Assembly (NCBI GenBank): GCA_035459965.1
Contig: DATHXC010000008.1
Span: 124,001-188,000, forward strand
Direction of reading: 5' to 3'
DNA: 64,000 nt
DNA from: DATHXC01 sp035459965
Lineage (GTDB): Bacteria > Pseudomonadota > Gammaproteobacteria > Burkholderiales > Methylophilaceae
Under the pieces are notes generated by a model. It ran no database searches and had not been told where the DNA came from. It saw only the letters and a list, made by a program, of their open reading frames with translations. Within the stretch, counting starts at the first letter, position 1. Every line of letters begins with the position of its first letter. The position numbers were made by a program, and so were the translations under genes. Shown here one piece after another: positions 28,202-38,095 of the stretch.

Positions 28202-30331
28202 ATGACTACAACAACAAATAAAGCGGGCTTCAGCAAGCTCTTACTTCGGCTGATAGCCGTTGTATTAATGGCGCTGGTTCTGGTGATCGCCATAGGTGAA
28301 ATTATGGGCTGGCCATTCCTGCGCCAGCCAGCAGAGAAATTCGCGAGCAAACAGTTGGAGCGCCAGATCAGGCTGCAAGCACCTTTCAAGCTCAGGCTGA
28401 TAGGCGGCCTCAAGCTGGAGGTTGGCGGATTGTGGATAGGCGCACCTGAAGGTTTTGATGCCCCTTATTTCCTGGATGCCAACGATGTGATGCTGAAGCT
28501 GAGATACCGTGATTTATGGAGCCTCGACAAGACTTCGGCTTATCGCGTACAAGCCCTAAAAGTTTATGCCCTGGATGCTCGTGCCATACGCCACCAGGAT
28601 GGCCATTCCACCTGGCAATTCAAGCAAGACGAGAGTACTCCGCCAAGGCCTTTTCCAATTATTGAAAGTCTACTTGTCGCTAATGGACAAGCCTTGGTAC
28701 AGGATGCGCTGACACAGGCTGACTTGAAAATATCGTTTAATACTGAAGAGGGCGCAAATGATACCCAAGCTACATCCCATGTGGATGCGAAAGGTGAATT
28801 CAGGGGGCGTGCCATCCAGGGTGCAATCAAGACTAGCGGATTCCTGCCAGTAGCTACCCAGACGAAGGATGCACCTCCGTTGTCATCGAAGGGATGGGTC
28901 GAGTATGGCAAAGTGCGTGTCGATTTTGACGGTACCGTCTCTGATCTTTTGGGAGACCAGAACATCAAAGGCAAGCTTGCTATCAAGGGCCCTTCCCTAG
29001 CTATGCTAGGTGACTTGGTTAATGTGACCTTGCCGACCACTGAAGCTTTTAGCCTGAGCGGCCTGATCGAAAAGAAGGATGAGGTATGGAATACCCGTAT
29101 TGACCGTGCGCATGTCGGTAGCAGTGAGCTATCCGGCAATTTCAAATACGATGCCCGGCTAGAGACACCTTTATTGTCAGGTGAGCTTAAAGGCAAACGC
29201 TTTATGTTGGCTGATCTTGCCCCTGCGTTCGGTACAAAAAATGAGGATGGCTCCACTGCCAAACCCAAGGATGGCAAGGCTATTCCTGATCGTCCGCTGG
29301 ACTTGCCCTCACTTAACAAGATGGACGCTAATATTAAGATCAACCTGGAGTATGTAGATCTTGGCAGCGCCTTCTCACAGCCGATCTCACCTTTAAAAGC
29401 AGACCTCACCATTGATCATGGCAATATGTCTTTAGCCAAGATCGATGCGCGTACTGCGCAAGGCAGTATTTCCGGATTGATAGCAGTCGACGCGCAACAG
29501 CCGCCAGATGTGGTTGATAGCACTGTTGATGGAAAGGAAACTACCAAGACTCCGCCAAAGATTGCACCCAAGATAACTCAGTGGAAAATTGATCTGGCCT
29601 GGAAAAACATAGATTTGGAAAAATGGTTGCAAGTCTCCAAAAATCGCCAGGATGATGCAAAAAATAAAGGCAAGAGCACTGTGCCTCCTGCCTATGTGAC
29701 CGGCACGCTGAATGGGAAAACCCGGTTGACAGGGCAGGGGCAATCGACAGCCAAGCTATTGAGCTCGCTGGATGGAGATGTCTCGATGTTCATTCACAAG
29801 GGTAGTCTCTCTCACCTGATTATAGAAGTGCTAGGGCTTGATGTAGCGCAGGCTATAGGTGTCCTGGTCACCGGCGACCAATCATTGCCGATGGAATGCG
29901 CAGTCATGGATTTAAAAGCCAAAGATGGCATTATCACGCCCAATGTTGCATTGGTTGATACACCCGTCACCATGATCCTGATTGACGGCGATATCAATAT
30001 GGCGACTGAAAACCTGAACCTGCGCTTATCTGCAAAGCCGAAAAACTTTTCGCCTTTGACTTTGCGCTCGCCCATCCGCGTCACCGGCCCTTTTACCAGC
30101 CCGAAAGTTTCACCAGAGGCTGGGCCAATTGCAGCCAAGGCAATTGCCAGTGTGGCGCTGGCATTCATTAACCCCCTGGCCGCCATACTGCCCTTGATTG
30201 ACACAGGGGATGCGCCAGAAGACAAGCTTGGGGCTGCCTGCAGTCAATCGCTTGCCAACCTGGAGAAGGCCCAGCACAGCAATAACGCTAGGCTGAATAA
30301 ACAGAAAGAGAGTAATCCAAAAGTGCATTAA
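28202..30331 (+). CDS. AsmA-family envelope protein
   Basis: The 709-residue product has one N-terminal transmembrane helix (about 13-34) and a long periplasmic beta-rich region of the AsmA type, ending in the conserved LRLSAKPKNFSPLTLRSPI segment (about 603-621). AsmA-like proteins are thought to move phospholipids or help envelope assembly. A Lys/Pro-rich low-complexity insert lies near residues 360-375. It follows the YihY-type gene, with no other obvious partner nearby. Confidence 0.85.
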   Translation: MTTTTNKAGFSKLLLRLIAVVLMALVLVIAIGEIMGWPFLRQPAEKFASKQLERQIRLQAPFKLRLIGGLKLEVGGLWIGAPEGFDAPYFLDANDVMLKLRYRDLWSLDKTSAYRVQALKVYALDARAIRHQDGHSTWQFKQDESTPPRPFPIIESLLVANGQALVQDALTQADLKISFNTEEGANDTQATSHVDAKGEFRGRAIQGAIKTSGFLPVATQTKDAPPLSSKGWVEYGKVRVDFDGTVSDLLGDQNIKGKLAIKGPSLAMLGDLVNVTLPTTEAFSLSGLIEKKDEVWNTRIDRAHVGSSELSGNFKYDARLETPLLSGELKGKRFMLADLAPAFGTKNEDGSTAKPKDGKAIPDRPLDLPSLNKMDANIKINLEYVDLGSAFSQPISPLKADLTIDHGNMSLAKIDARTAQGSISGLIAVDAQQPPDVVDSTVDGKETTKTPPKIAPKITQWKIDLAWKNIDLEKWLQVSKNRQDDAKNKGKSTVPPAYVTGTLNGKTRLTGQGQSTAKLLSSLDGDVSMFIHKGSLSHLIIEVLGLDVAQAIGVLVTGDQSLPMECAVMDLKAKDGIITPNVALVDTPVTMILIDGDINMATENLNLRLSAKPKNFSPLTLRSPIRVTGPFTSPKVSPEAGPIAAKAIASVALAFINPLAAILPLIDTGDAPEDKLGAACSQSLANLEKAQHSNNARLNKQKESNPKVH

Positions 30332-30499
30332 GCCTGCATCAACTTCAAATTTTGTGAGGTTAACTACATAATAATTTTTAAGGACTTGCTGTTTGTACGA
30401 TGACACAGAGTATTATCTTATTTACTATGGTCGTATGAATAAGGTTCTGTGAGTAAAGTAAGTACGGTATGCAACAAATAAACCTTAAAAATAGCTGCC

Positions 30500-31777
30500 A
30501 TGAATGATTCACTAGCTTCCGCTGCTCTTGATTTATCGCCGCTAGCTATGATCGTTGTCAATCCTGCAGGATCAGTGCTTTTTGCTAACCATGCGGCAGC
30601 AGCTATTTTAGGCAGTGACAATAAACAGCTTGAAGGCCAGGGTATATGTGAGTTGCTGTCATCGGTCGCTGATGATGGTGACGCCGCATTTTTTCAGTCA
30701 GTTCTTTCCAGCATCACATCGTTACAATCCGCGGCACACTTGAATGGCAGGCACGAGTTTTCTATCTCCCGCCCTGATGGCGTCAAACTTGATGTTGAGC
30801 TCACCCAGCAGCCGCTTAACGTAAAAGATACTTCAGCCAATCTCGTTGTTTTGAGCGACATTTCTGTGCGTAAAAGCCGGGAACTCGCATTAAACGAAGC
30901 TTCAAGCAATTTTCATGGCGCATTTCAGGATGCACCCATCGGCATGATGCTGGTGGACATGGAATGGCAGATCACGAGAGTGAACCGCTCCATATGCGAT
31001 ATGCTGGGCTATGCCGAGGAGGAGCTGGTGAGCAGGACTTTCCAGGAAATCACCCACCCTGAAGATATTCATACTGATCTTGAACTGGTGAGGCAAATGA
31101 TTGCCGGGGATATCAATGACTATCGCCTGGAGAAAAGGTATTTTCATAAAGATGGCCATGTGATCTGGATGCTGTTGAGCGCTTCGTTGCTCAGGGACCA
31201 GTACCAGCTACCTGCGCATTTTATATTCCACATCCAGGATATTTCCGAATACAAGAAGATACAAAAGCAAATCAGCGAATACGCTTATCAAGACCCGTTA
31301 ACCAACTTGCCGAACAGACGCTTGTTGCAGGATCGCCTGAACCAGGCGTTGACGCATGCCCGGCGCTATAAACGCTGTATGGGTGTCATGTTTCTGGATA
31401 TCGATCATTTCAAGGCGATCAACGATACCCATGGCCACGCTTTTGGCGATGAGTTGATCAAGTCGGTAGCCAGTCGCCTGAGCGAGTGTGTGCGCAGCGC
31501 TGACACTGTATGTAGATTGGGAGGGGATGAGTTCGTGATCGTGATTTCGGAAATCACCAATCAGTACGATATTTCTGTAGTGGCGCGCAAAATACTGAAA
31601 AGCGTAAGCAGGCCTATCCAGGTTGAAGGGGTTGAGGCACAGGTCACCATGAGTGTCGGTGTGATGATTTATGATGTCGAGAGTGAAGACGACGCTGATA
31701 TGCTGATGAAAAAAGCCGATCAGGCTTTATATGAAATGAAGCGTGAAGGTAAAAACGGGTTCCGCATCTACAAGTAA
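30500..31777 (+). CDS. PAS-PAS-GGDEF diguanylate cyclase
   Basis: The 425-residue cytoplasmic protein has two PAS domains (about 5-125 and 132-252) and a GGDEF domain (about 262-425). The intact active site GGDEF (341-345) is preceded by an RxxD inhibitory site (RSAD, 332-335). It should be an active, feedback-inhibited c-di-GMP synthase. The first PAS domain lacks any helix for membrane anchoring. It is monocistronic and converges on gspC with an 11-bp gap. Confidence 0.94.
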   Translation: MNDSLASAALDLSPLAMIVVNPAGSVLFANHAAAAILGSDNKQLEGQGICELLSSVADDGDAAFFQSVLSSITSLQSAAHLNGRHEFSISRPDGVKLDVELTQQPLNVKDTSANLVVLSDISVRKSRELALNEASSNFHGAFQDAPIGMMLVDMEWQITRVNRSICDMLGYAEEELVSRTFQEITHPEDIHTDLELVRQMIAGDINDYRLEKRYFHKDGHVIWMLLSASLLRDQYQLPAHFIFHIQDISEYKKIQKQISEYAYQDPLTNLPNRRLLQDRLNQALTHARRYKRCMGVMFLDIDHFKAINDTHGHAFGDELIKSVASRLSECVRSADTVCRLGGDEFVIVISEITNQYDISVVARKILKSVSRPIQVEGVEAQVTMSVGVMIYDVESEDDADMLMKKADQALYEMKREGKNGFRIYK

Positions 31778-31788
31778 GTTGCTTGCCG

Positions 31789-32697
31789 CTATTCTGGTTT
31801 TTTGCCTGTTACCCAGTTTTTAACGTTGTTCAGTAAGTCTAAAAGTCCCTTTTTCTCTTCATGTTTTTCTTTAAGCTGTTCTGCTTCAGATTCGATTTTG
31901 ACATCAGTTTGTGATTCAGCCGCTCCTGTCGATGCATGCTGTTCTTCTAGCTTAGGCTCACTTTTTTCTACCGGCAGGTATTTCATGTCATCAGCATTCT
32001 GCCTGGCGATCACTGCCTCGGTATTATGTGCTGGCTGAGTTGTCGGCACTGATTGTTCGGATGCTGTTGCTTTAGCCAATTCTGCATTCACTGGTTTTGA
32101 TGGGGCAGTCTCCGCTACAGGCTTGGGCTTAACGCCAACAATTTTTATCTGGCGTATTTTCTCTGCGCTACCCTCGGCTTTGCTAGGTGCTGTATTAGAT
32201 TTAATGCGCGCAATTTCCAGTGGTCGGGATTTTTCATCCAGTGTGATGTTCTGTGCTACGCCATTTTGTAGCACGGTCACGCTATCGCGGCTGATATTCG
32301 TGAGTTTCAGCCCCGCGCTAAAGTCCTGGTTGAGCATGGCGTGGAGTTGTTTGCCGTTACTCATCTGGAAAATCGCAAAGCCCGGATGCTTGCCGGAAGC
32401 GTTATTGAGTGAGCCAAATATGCCCACCAATTTCATGTCGAATGACGATGTTGATGACGCATCTGTACCGCCGTTGCCCTCACCAAACCAATGCCTGGCA
32501 TTGATTGTGGCGCTCAAGTTCTGGTTGGGCGCAGCGATCACTGGCACGGCAGGAAGCGGAGCAGGCTGCAGTAATTGCCATGCCCAATAGGCCAGTGTGA
32601 TTGCCAGTGCCACCACCATGGCGTAATTAAGCAACGCAAGTAGCAGGCTTTTCCAGGGGCTCGAGAAACGAATCAGTTTAGGGACAGCCATGACCAT
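31789..32697 (-). CDS. gspC: GspC-like type II secretion protein without PDZ domain
   Basis: The 302-residue product has one N-terminal transmembrane helix (about 20-42) and a homology-region (HR) domain (about 60-155) with the FGSLNNA...AIFQ and LKLTNISRDSVTVLQNG segments typical of GspC. GspC links the inner platform to the secretin. The C-terminal half (160-302) is Lys/Glu/Ala-rich low complexity instead of the PDZ domain seen in classical GspC. ATGs at 32697 and 32691 are both possible. The gene overlaps the DUF1624 gene by about 20 bp and closes the minus-strand gsp block. Confidence 0.82.
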   Translation of the reverse strand: MVMAVPKLIRFSSPWKSLLLALLNYAMVVALAITLAYWAWQLLQPAPLPAVPVIAAPNQNLSATINARHWFGEGNGGTDASSTSSFDMKLVGIFGSLNNASGKHPGFAIFQMSNGKQLHAMLNQDFSAGLKLTNISRDSVTVLQNGVAQNITLDEKSRPLEIARIKSNTAPSKAEGSAEKIRQIKIVGVKPKPVAETAPSKPVNAELAKATASEQSVPTTQPAHNTEAVIARQNADDMKYLPVEKSEPKLEEQHASTGAAESQTDVKIESEAEQLKEKHEEKKGLLDLLNNVKNWVTGKKPE

Positions 32698-33452
32698 GCA
32701 CTTAAACCTGCCAATAAAATGGGTTGATGGATCATATAAATAAGTAAACTACGCCTGCCTAGCCAGCCAAGTCCACCCAAGGGCTTGCTGAACCTGTTAT
32801 TTCCAAGCCATGTCAGACGCATCAAGCGGTGGGCCAGCAAGTATTTTCCCAGAAAAATCCCTGCCAGTACTACGCCCAGCCATGGAAACAGTGGCACATA
32901 ATCTTCGGTAACAGGCTTATGCGTCATCAATCCGAGCCATTGTAAACAAGGCTGATCGAACAATGCATTTGCATACAGCATGCCTGTTAGCAAAATAGCG
33001 ATACCTAGCACCAAGTTGAGCCAGTAAAACCGCAGCATAAACTGGCCGATGAGGCTGGCCACTAGGATGAAGTGCAATATACCAAAGAATATGTAGCTTT
33101 GCGGAAACATGACCATGCTGCCTAGTGTCACTAATGCGGCGCAGCCAGCAAGTGTAAGCAGGCGTTTGCGTTTCGAGTGAGTGCTGCTTTTCTGTGCCAG
33201 TACCAGGCTAATGCCGACGATCAGCAGAAACATCGTCACGATAAAATCTCTGGCTCCCAGCCAGAAGTGAGAATGGTAAAAATCCTGGGTAATGAATTGG
33301 TAAAGGTTCAGGTCAAAACAGAAGTGGAAGACGATCATCAATACAATCGCCAAACCTCGCCAGGCATCAATTAACGGATAACGTACCGGAGCAGACTGCT
33401 CCGGTTTTGTTACCTGCTTGATCTTTTTTCTCGGGTTGGCGGGTTTAGCCAT
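32673..33452 (-). CDS. DUF1624/heparan-alpha-glucosaminide N-acetyltransferase-like membrane protein
   Basis: The 259-residue product has a basic N-terminus (about 1-23) and about seven transmembrane helices. The DUF1624/HGSNAT signature IDAWRGLAIVLMIVFHFCFD (residues 27-46) includes conserved Arg and His residues. Relatives are membrane acyltransferases that modify sugars. It is inserted between gspN and gspC on the same strand with a gspC overlap, so it is transcribed with the secretion genes. Why an acyltransferase should sit there is unknown. Confidence 0.85.
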   Translation of the reverse strand: MAKPANPRKKIKQVTKPEQSAPVRYPLIDAWRGLAIVLMIVFHFCFDLNLYQFITQDFYHSHFWLGARDFIVTMFLLIVGISLVLAQKSSTHSKRKRLLTLAGCAALVTLGSMVMFPQSYIFFGILHFILVASLIGQFMLRFYWLNLVLGIAILLTGMLYANALFDQPCLQWLGLMTHKPVTEDYVPLFPWLGVVLAGIFLGKYLLAHRLMRLTWLGNNRFSKPLGGLGWLGRRSLLIYMIHQPILLAGLSAWSWLSLN

Positions 33453-33487
33453 GCTTAGATATTAATATCTCGGATATTCAAGTAAGG

Positions 33488-34243
33488 CTAATGTTCTTTG
33501 AGCGATATCTGGAATATGCCGCTACCTGGCACTTGCTCATTTCCTATCACTCTGAGCAACTCCGACAACTCTTTTTGCTTACTGGCTTCAGCCTGCGCCG
33601 AACCTTGGAAATCAAGCCCCTGCTGGTTAGACCAATTGCCGCTGCCGTTGAGTATCAATGCGCCATTTAGCGTGTTGAGCATGATGGAAAGCCCGTCCTG
33701 GTTGCCGCTTAGCTGTGCGTGGTAATTACCCAAGGGACTAATAGCACTCAGCGGTGAGCTTGCCTGCATCCAGTCTACAAACACATCACCCTGAATACTT
33801 TGCTCGCTGAGCGATACGCTTTCAGTGCGTATATTGAGTTGCCCCGTGAGCCCGGCGGCGCGCATGGCAGGCAGGAACTGAGTGACCACGCTTGCCGGCA
33901 TATCAAACAGCGCGTGCTCCAGATGCACGCGCGATGACTCTATGGATAGCCAGGCAGGTGGCGCGTCATTCCAGTACAGTGCAGCATAGATGCGGCCCAG
34001 CACCAATTGCAGCGGGAATATTTCCCAGCGTAGTTTGCCAGCAGAAATCATATCTTCGGGGCTGGTGCCTTGCAGCACTACAGTAGCGGATCCATTCCAT
34101 ATCGTGCCTTCAGCCTGCGCCAGCAATACATGTTGTTCGCTGCGTTGATATATCCAGCTACTGAGCACGCTGGCAGGTGCCAGCACGATTAGCGCGACTA
34201 TAAAAGCCAGCAAACCTGCGATCAGTGCAATTTTTCTATTCAT
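33488..34243 (-). CDS. gspN: Type II secretion protein GspN
   Basis: The 251-residue product has an N-terminal transmembrane helix (about 7-28) and a GspN-type periplasmic domain containing AEGTIWNGSA and LGRIYAALYWNDAP-like segments. GspN is a non-universal T2SS component of unclear role. It lies between gspM (14-bp gap) and the DUF1624 gene. Confidence 0.85.
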   Translation of the reverse strand: MNRKIALIAGLLAFIVALIVLAPASVLSSWIYQRSEQHVLLAQAEGTIWNGSATVVLQGTSPEDMISAGKLRWEIFPLQLVLGRIYAALYWNDAPPAWLSIESSRVHLEHALFDMPASVVTQFLPAMRAAGLTGQLNIRTESVSLSEQSIQGDVFVDWMQASSPLSAISPLGNYHAQLSGNQDGLSIMLNTLNGALILNGSGNWSNQQGLDFQGSAQAEASKQKELSELLRVIGNEQVPGSGIFQISLKEH

Positions 34244-34257
34244 CTTGTTATTGTGGA

Positions 34258-34797
34258 TTATTGGGGCATTGCGCTGGACTCTGCACTAGAGTGGGCACTG
34301 GAGGCGGCTATCAGCGTAGCATTTATATTGGCGTTACCGTTATCTGCGCGCTCTATATGGCAGCGTTCCACCCGTATATGGTGCTCGGATTGCAGTGTAT
34401 CCAGCCAGGATACCCATTCAGCAAAGCCGACATTCATGCTGATGCCCAGACCACCGCCTTGAGCCAGTTCGATGGCGCCGATCTTGCCGGAAATATTGTG
34501 TAATTTGGCAGAAGCACTCACCACCGCTTTCAGGTCTTGAGGGTGACTTTGTGCCAGATTCACTGCCTGTTGCAGATCGGTGATTTGTGCGGCTTGTATC
34601 TTCATCTGCCCGAGTTGCGCCTGCTTTTGTTGCAGTGAAATGCTGAGGCGCTGCCGCGCATGTTGCCCCGGCAACCAGATCATCGCATAAACCAAAACCA
34701 GTCCGATTAATGCAGATAATCCGCTGGCGATCAGCTTTTCCTGAGAAGACAGCGCTTGCCACCTGTCTTGCCATGCATGCTGAATCTGCGCCATCAC
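34258..34797 (-). CDS. gspM: Type II secretion protein GspM
   Basis: The 179-residue product has a short cytoplasmic N-terminus, one transmembrane helix (about 26-44), a coiled-coil-prone segment (50-90) and a ferredoxin-like domain. This is the GspM architecture, which pairs with GspL in the inner-membrane platform. Its start overlaps the gspL stop by 4 bp. The C-terminal tail is Ala/Ser-rich. Confidence 0.88.
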   Translation of the reverse strand: MMAQIQHAWQDRWQALSSQEKLIASGLSALIGLVLVYAMIWLPGQHARQRLSISLQQKQAQLGQMKIQAAQITDLQQAVNLAQSHPQDLKAVVSASAKLHNISGKIGAIELAQGGGLGISMNVGFAEWVSWLDTLQSEHHIRVERCHIERADNGNANINATLIAASSAHSSAESSAMPQ

Positions 34798-36044
34798 ATG
34801 ACACCCGTATTCATGGTGTTAGCATTGAAAATCAGCTCGAAATCTACGCCAGTGCCTGATGGTTTTAGATTGTTAAGGCTGGCATTAAGCCCATTGGCCT
34901 GGGCATGTTCCAGCAGGCCCTGCGCAGTCTGTGTATTCTCAGCGTGCAGACTGATCACTAGTTTGCCGGATTCATAGTCCATGCTCTTGACGCTATCCAC
35001 AGGCAGTTTGCCCAGTTGCGTGGTGATGCTGGTGAGCAGGGGCAGAAAGTCGCTGGCATCGGTATTGCCAGCAGAATGTTGTATCTCTGCGTATTTTCTA
35101 TGCATTTGTAATGGCGCATCCACTACCACCGTAGTATCGGGGAAGGTGGCCATAAACAAGCTGGTCATCTGCTGATCTAGCTGGCTTTGCTGGTGAGACT
35201 TTACCGCCCAATCAATACAGATGCCGCTTAGCTGGATGACAAGTATAGCGGCCAGTAGCATGGCCGCAGGCTTGGCCTGCGCCAGTCGTGTCCAGCCCAT
35301 GCCAAGTGGTGCGTATGCACCTTGCAGGAAATTCATTGCTGCAGGGCCAACACTGTTGCGCCATACGGCAGCGTTAGCCACACAAGGCACACCCAGCCTG
35401 CCTTGCCAGCTACTCAAATCTATATTTCTATCACTATAAATATACAGGCTATCAGGGGTAATGCCCTTTTCCCTGGCCTGGTTAATCGCCAGTTGCAAGG
35501 CTAGCGGTGGGGTGGCGATATCTTCCATTTCCAGCGGGATGCCGCTGCAATAACTGGTGCGCAGAAAGCACTCGGCATTCTGGTACACCATAGCCCAGCC
35601 AAAGGTAGGCAGGGTGGGGAGCAGGGTGACGGGAAGCAGTCGCTGGGGCGTAATGCCGGCAGCGCTGAGATTTTCTAATAGGGCAGACAAAACGCGTTTG
35701 TCTATTGTGGCCAGCATGGCCTCATTACTGGCGAGCATTTCGGCAATCACTACATGCACCTGCTCAGGGCTTGCCATCAGGCTGTCTTCTACCAGATAGG
35801 GCAGGGATTCCAGTACGCGTTTTCGATTGCCTGCAGGTAATGTGGCGCGGATAAAACTCACCAGTTCGGCCGCGATGATGACTTCCACTTGTTCTGCGAT
35901 TGGCATCGCATTGGGCATGTCGTGCCCTTCGCGCAGAATTGTTGCAGGCCCGATTATGGAGGTATCGCCGTCAAATAGCACCCATGCACATGTACTGGCT
36001 GTTTCCAGCCAGTGGTTAGGAATGAATATGCGTAGTGTCGTCAC
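34794..36044 (-). CDS. gspL: Type II secretion protein GspL
   Basis: The 416-residue product has a cytoplasmic actin-like GspL domain (about 1-240), a transmembrane helix (about 258-276) and a periplasmic ferredoxin-like domain (about 320-408). GspL anchors the GspE ATPase to the membrane. It is followed by gspM with a 4-bp overlap and preceded by gspK (39-bp gap). Confidence 0.9.
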   Translation of the reverse strand: MTTLRIFIPNHWLETASTCAWVLFDGDTSIIGPATILREGHDMPNAMPIAEQVEVIIAAELVSFIRATLPAGNRKRVLESLPYLVEDSLMASPEQVHVVIAEMLASNEAMLATIDKRVLSALLENLSAAGITPQRLLPVTLLPTLPTFGWAMVYQNAECFLRTSYCSGIPLEMEDIATPPLALQLAINQAREKGITPDSLYIYSDRNIDLSSWQGRLGVPCVANAAVWRNSVGPAAMNFLQGAYAPLGMGWTRLAQAKPAAMLLAAILVIQLSGICIDWAVKSHQQSQLDQQMTSLFMATFPDTTVVVDAPLQMHRKYAEIQHSAGNTDASDFLPLLTSITTQLGKLPVDSVKSMDYESGKLVISLHAENTQTAQGLLEHAQANGLNASLNNLKPSGTGVDFELIFNANTMNTGVM

Positions 36045-36083
36045 AAGCTTAACCTGATGATTTCCTTAAAGGCTTCTTTTCCC

Positions 36084-37046
36084 TTAGATTCTTTTTTTCC
36101 ATAGTACGGTAGGCCAGCCGAAATCGTCCCTGAACAGCAATGCTTCAGTCTTAAGCTGGCTGCGGCCAAACTGCGCAAAGCAGGTTACCAAAAAGTAATG
36201 GCTGTTTACAGATAAATTTGCCTGGTTGACCGAGATATCCTTGTTGGGAATGCGCTGGTTGAAATCTGCCAGGTCGGTAAAGAAAGCCATATTGCGGGTA
36301 GCAACGATGGCCTGGGTATCTTGTAGCGTTGCATTAGGCAATGCGAACTGCAGCACCTCGGCAGATGCGGTATTGACATTGATGCTGGTCGGCGCGGGTA
36401 GCACAGTCACGAAACGGCTGAGTTTGTTGACCGATGCAGCATCAAAACCCTTGATACGAATCAGGTTGCCTGTCTCGGATAGTGGCTGGTTGGCGCTACG
36501 GTACGGGGGATTCAATCCAAGGTAGTAGTTATCCTCGGCACCATCTGTAGAGACGGCTGTACTGTCCAGATCCATCCAGTCTACAAGTGCATCAGCCTGG
36601 CTGGGCTTGATGTTAAGCAGTTCCAACAATCGTTGTAGCGTTTTCAGGTTAGGCTCACTCAGCCTGTTTTCAATGACCACATTATTGAGGTTAAAGAACT
36701 GCTGCTGATCTGTGATGTAACCGGAAATGTAGCCAGAGCTTTCACCACCCTCTATCGGGGTTGCCGGTAAGCGCGTCGCCCAGACTTCCCGCAGGTGGTC
36801 AGTGCGTCCGACATTCGCATCTTCAGCCAGGATGGCACGAGACCAGTTGACGGCGGCATCTGAAATCCATGCTGCCTGTGTCGAATTTTGCTGATTTTCA
36901 AGTTCGGAGATCAGCAACTGTTGTTGCCATAATAATTGCGCAGCCACAGCCGTGACCAGTGCCGCTACCAGCATGGCTGATATGACAGCAATGCCGGTTT
37001 GTTTCCTCATGGAGTAAACAGAACTCTCAGATGGAGGTTTAATCAT
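36084..37046 (-). CDS. gspK: Type II secretion minor pseudopilin GspK
   Basis: The 320-residue product has a type IV pilin-like hydrophobic helix (about 16-40, GIAVISAMLVAALVTA) without Glu5, as usual for GspK. A large alpha-helical insert and a TSINVNTASAEVLQ segment (near 226-240) match the family. It caps the pseudopilus tip with GspI and GspJ. The ATG at 37046 overlaps the gspJ stop by 4 bp; the ATG at codon 13 (37010) is an alternative that gives a more typical leader. Confidence 0.92.
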   Translation of the reverse strand: MIKPPSESSVYSMRKQTGIAVISAMLVAALVTAVAAQLLWQQQLLISELENQQNSTQAAWISDAAVNWSRAILAEDANVGRTDHLREVWATRLPATPIEGGESSGYISGYITDQQQFFNLNNVVIENRLSEPNLKTLQRLLELLNIKPSQADALVDWMDLDSTAVSTDGAEDNYYLGLNPPYRSANQPLSETGNLIRIKGFDAASVNKLSRFVTVLPAPTSINVNTASAEVLQFALPNATLQDTQAIVATRNMAFFTDLADFNQRIPNKDISVNQANLSVNSHYFLVTCFAQFGRSQLKTEALLFRDDFGWPTVLWKKRI

Positions 37047-37654
37047 TTGAGGTTAATTACCCGGTTAAGCTTTTCGCCGGATTGTAATGTCACCTGGATT
37101 TCAACTGCCTTGGGTATCGCGCCATCGGGCAGGTTAGGCGCTGGCCAGCGGTCACTCCAGGTATAGCCCTGACTGGTCATATAGCGTAATGACAGGGCTT
37201 TGACATGGCTTAATACCGGGTATGCCACGGGCTTGCTGCCTGGTGCTGTATCTAGTGCAGGCCAGATCAGCGTTTCGATATTGCCTGCATTCAGCCTGTA
37301 GCCTAGGCGTCGAGAGTCCATCAGTGTGCCGGGCTGTTCAGGGTTGCCCATGATGCTGAACATTAATTGTGCGTCGTTTTCTCCGGCAAAGCCGGGTTTG
37401 CCATACCAGGCAGGTTGATACTGATTGCCGGTACGTACCGACCTGTCGACATGACGCCGCACATCCTGGTCGAAGCGGTTGAAAAATATCATGACTTCAC
37501 GCCAGCGATTGGTTTCCAGTTCGATACGTTCGCGGGTTTGTAGCAATGCACTAAGGCTGCGGTAACTCAGCGCGGAAAGGATGGCAAAAATCACCAGTGC
37601 CACCAATACCTCGATCAGCGTAAAGCCAGCACTGCGTCGGCGATATAAAGTCAT
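37043..37654 (-). CDS. gspJ: Type II secretion minor pseudopilin GspJ
   Basis: The 203-residue product has a prepilin leader and cleavage motif AGFTLIEVLVAL (Gly at 10, Glu5 present) and a GspJ-type C-terminal domain. It needs a prepilin peptidase, not seen in this window. It overlaps gspK by 4 bp. Confidence 0.94.
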   Translation of the reverse strand: MTLYRRRSAGFTLIEVLVALVIFAILSALSYRSLSALLQTRERIELETNRWREVMIFFNRFDQDVRRHVDRSVRTGNQYQPAWYGKPGFAGENDAQLMFSIMGNPEQPGTLMDSRRLGYRLNAGNIETLIWPALDTAPGSKPVAYPVLSHVKALSLRYMTSQGYTWSDRWPAPNLPDGAIPKAVEIQVTLQSGEKLNRVINLK

Positions 37655-37655
37655 A

Positions 37656-38075
37656 TCAGGGATTTGGCCTGACCATAAACCCAGTCAGCTTTCGCAAAGA
37701 GTGTTTTTCATCGTCAGGGTCATTCACGGTGACGACTATTTTCATGAACGCAGGGTTAGGCGTGGGGGTGACCTCCTCTTTCCATTTAAAAGTGATCCCT
37801 GCTTGATTTGATACGCCACTACGCGAGCCTGCCGGCAGCCATTCATCCTTGGCCAGATGCAGCGCAAGCTGGTTTTGCGCCACTATGTCGGCCAGTATGC
37901 GCTGCTTGATCTGCTGGCTGTGGTTGATGCTCATGCTGGCGGCGCGGCTGGCTGCAGCCAGCGATACGGCCAAAATGGCCACTGCCACCAGCACTTCTAC
38001 CAGGGTAAAACCATTTGAAAGGCTATAACCACTTGTTAGGCTAAACCTAATTTTCTTTATTTTTGCTTTAGGCAT
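37656..38075 (-). CDS. gspI: Type II secretion minor pseudopilin GspI
   Basis: The 139-residue product has a prepilin motif NGFTLVEVLVAVAIL after a leader of about 22 residues that is longer than usual. A GspI domain follows. The gap to gspJ is 1 bp. It is a tip-complex pseudopilin. Confidence 0.92.
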   Translation of the reverse strand: MPKAKIKKIRFSLTSGYSLSNGFTLVEVLVAVAILAVSLAAASRAASMSINHSQQIKQRILADIVAQNQLALHLAKDEWLPAGSRSGVSNQAGITFKWKEEVTPTPNPAFMKIVVTVNDPDDEKHSLRKLTGFMVRPNP

Positions 38076-38095
38076 GGTGTGAATGTCAATGATGC

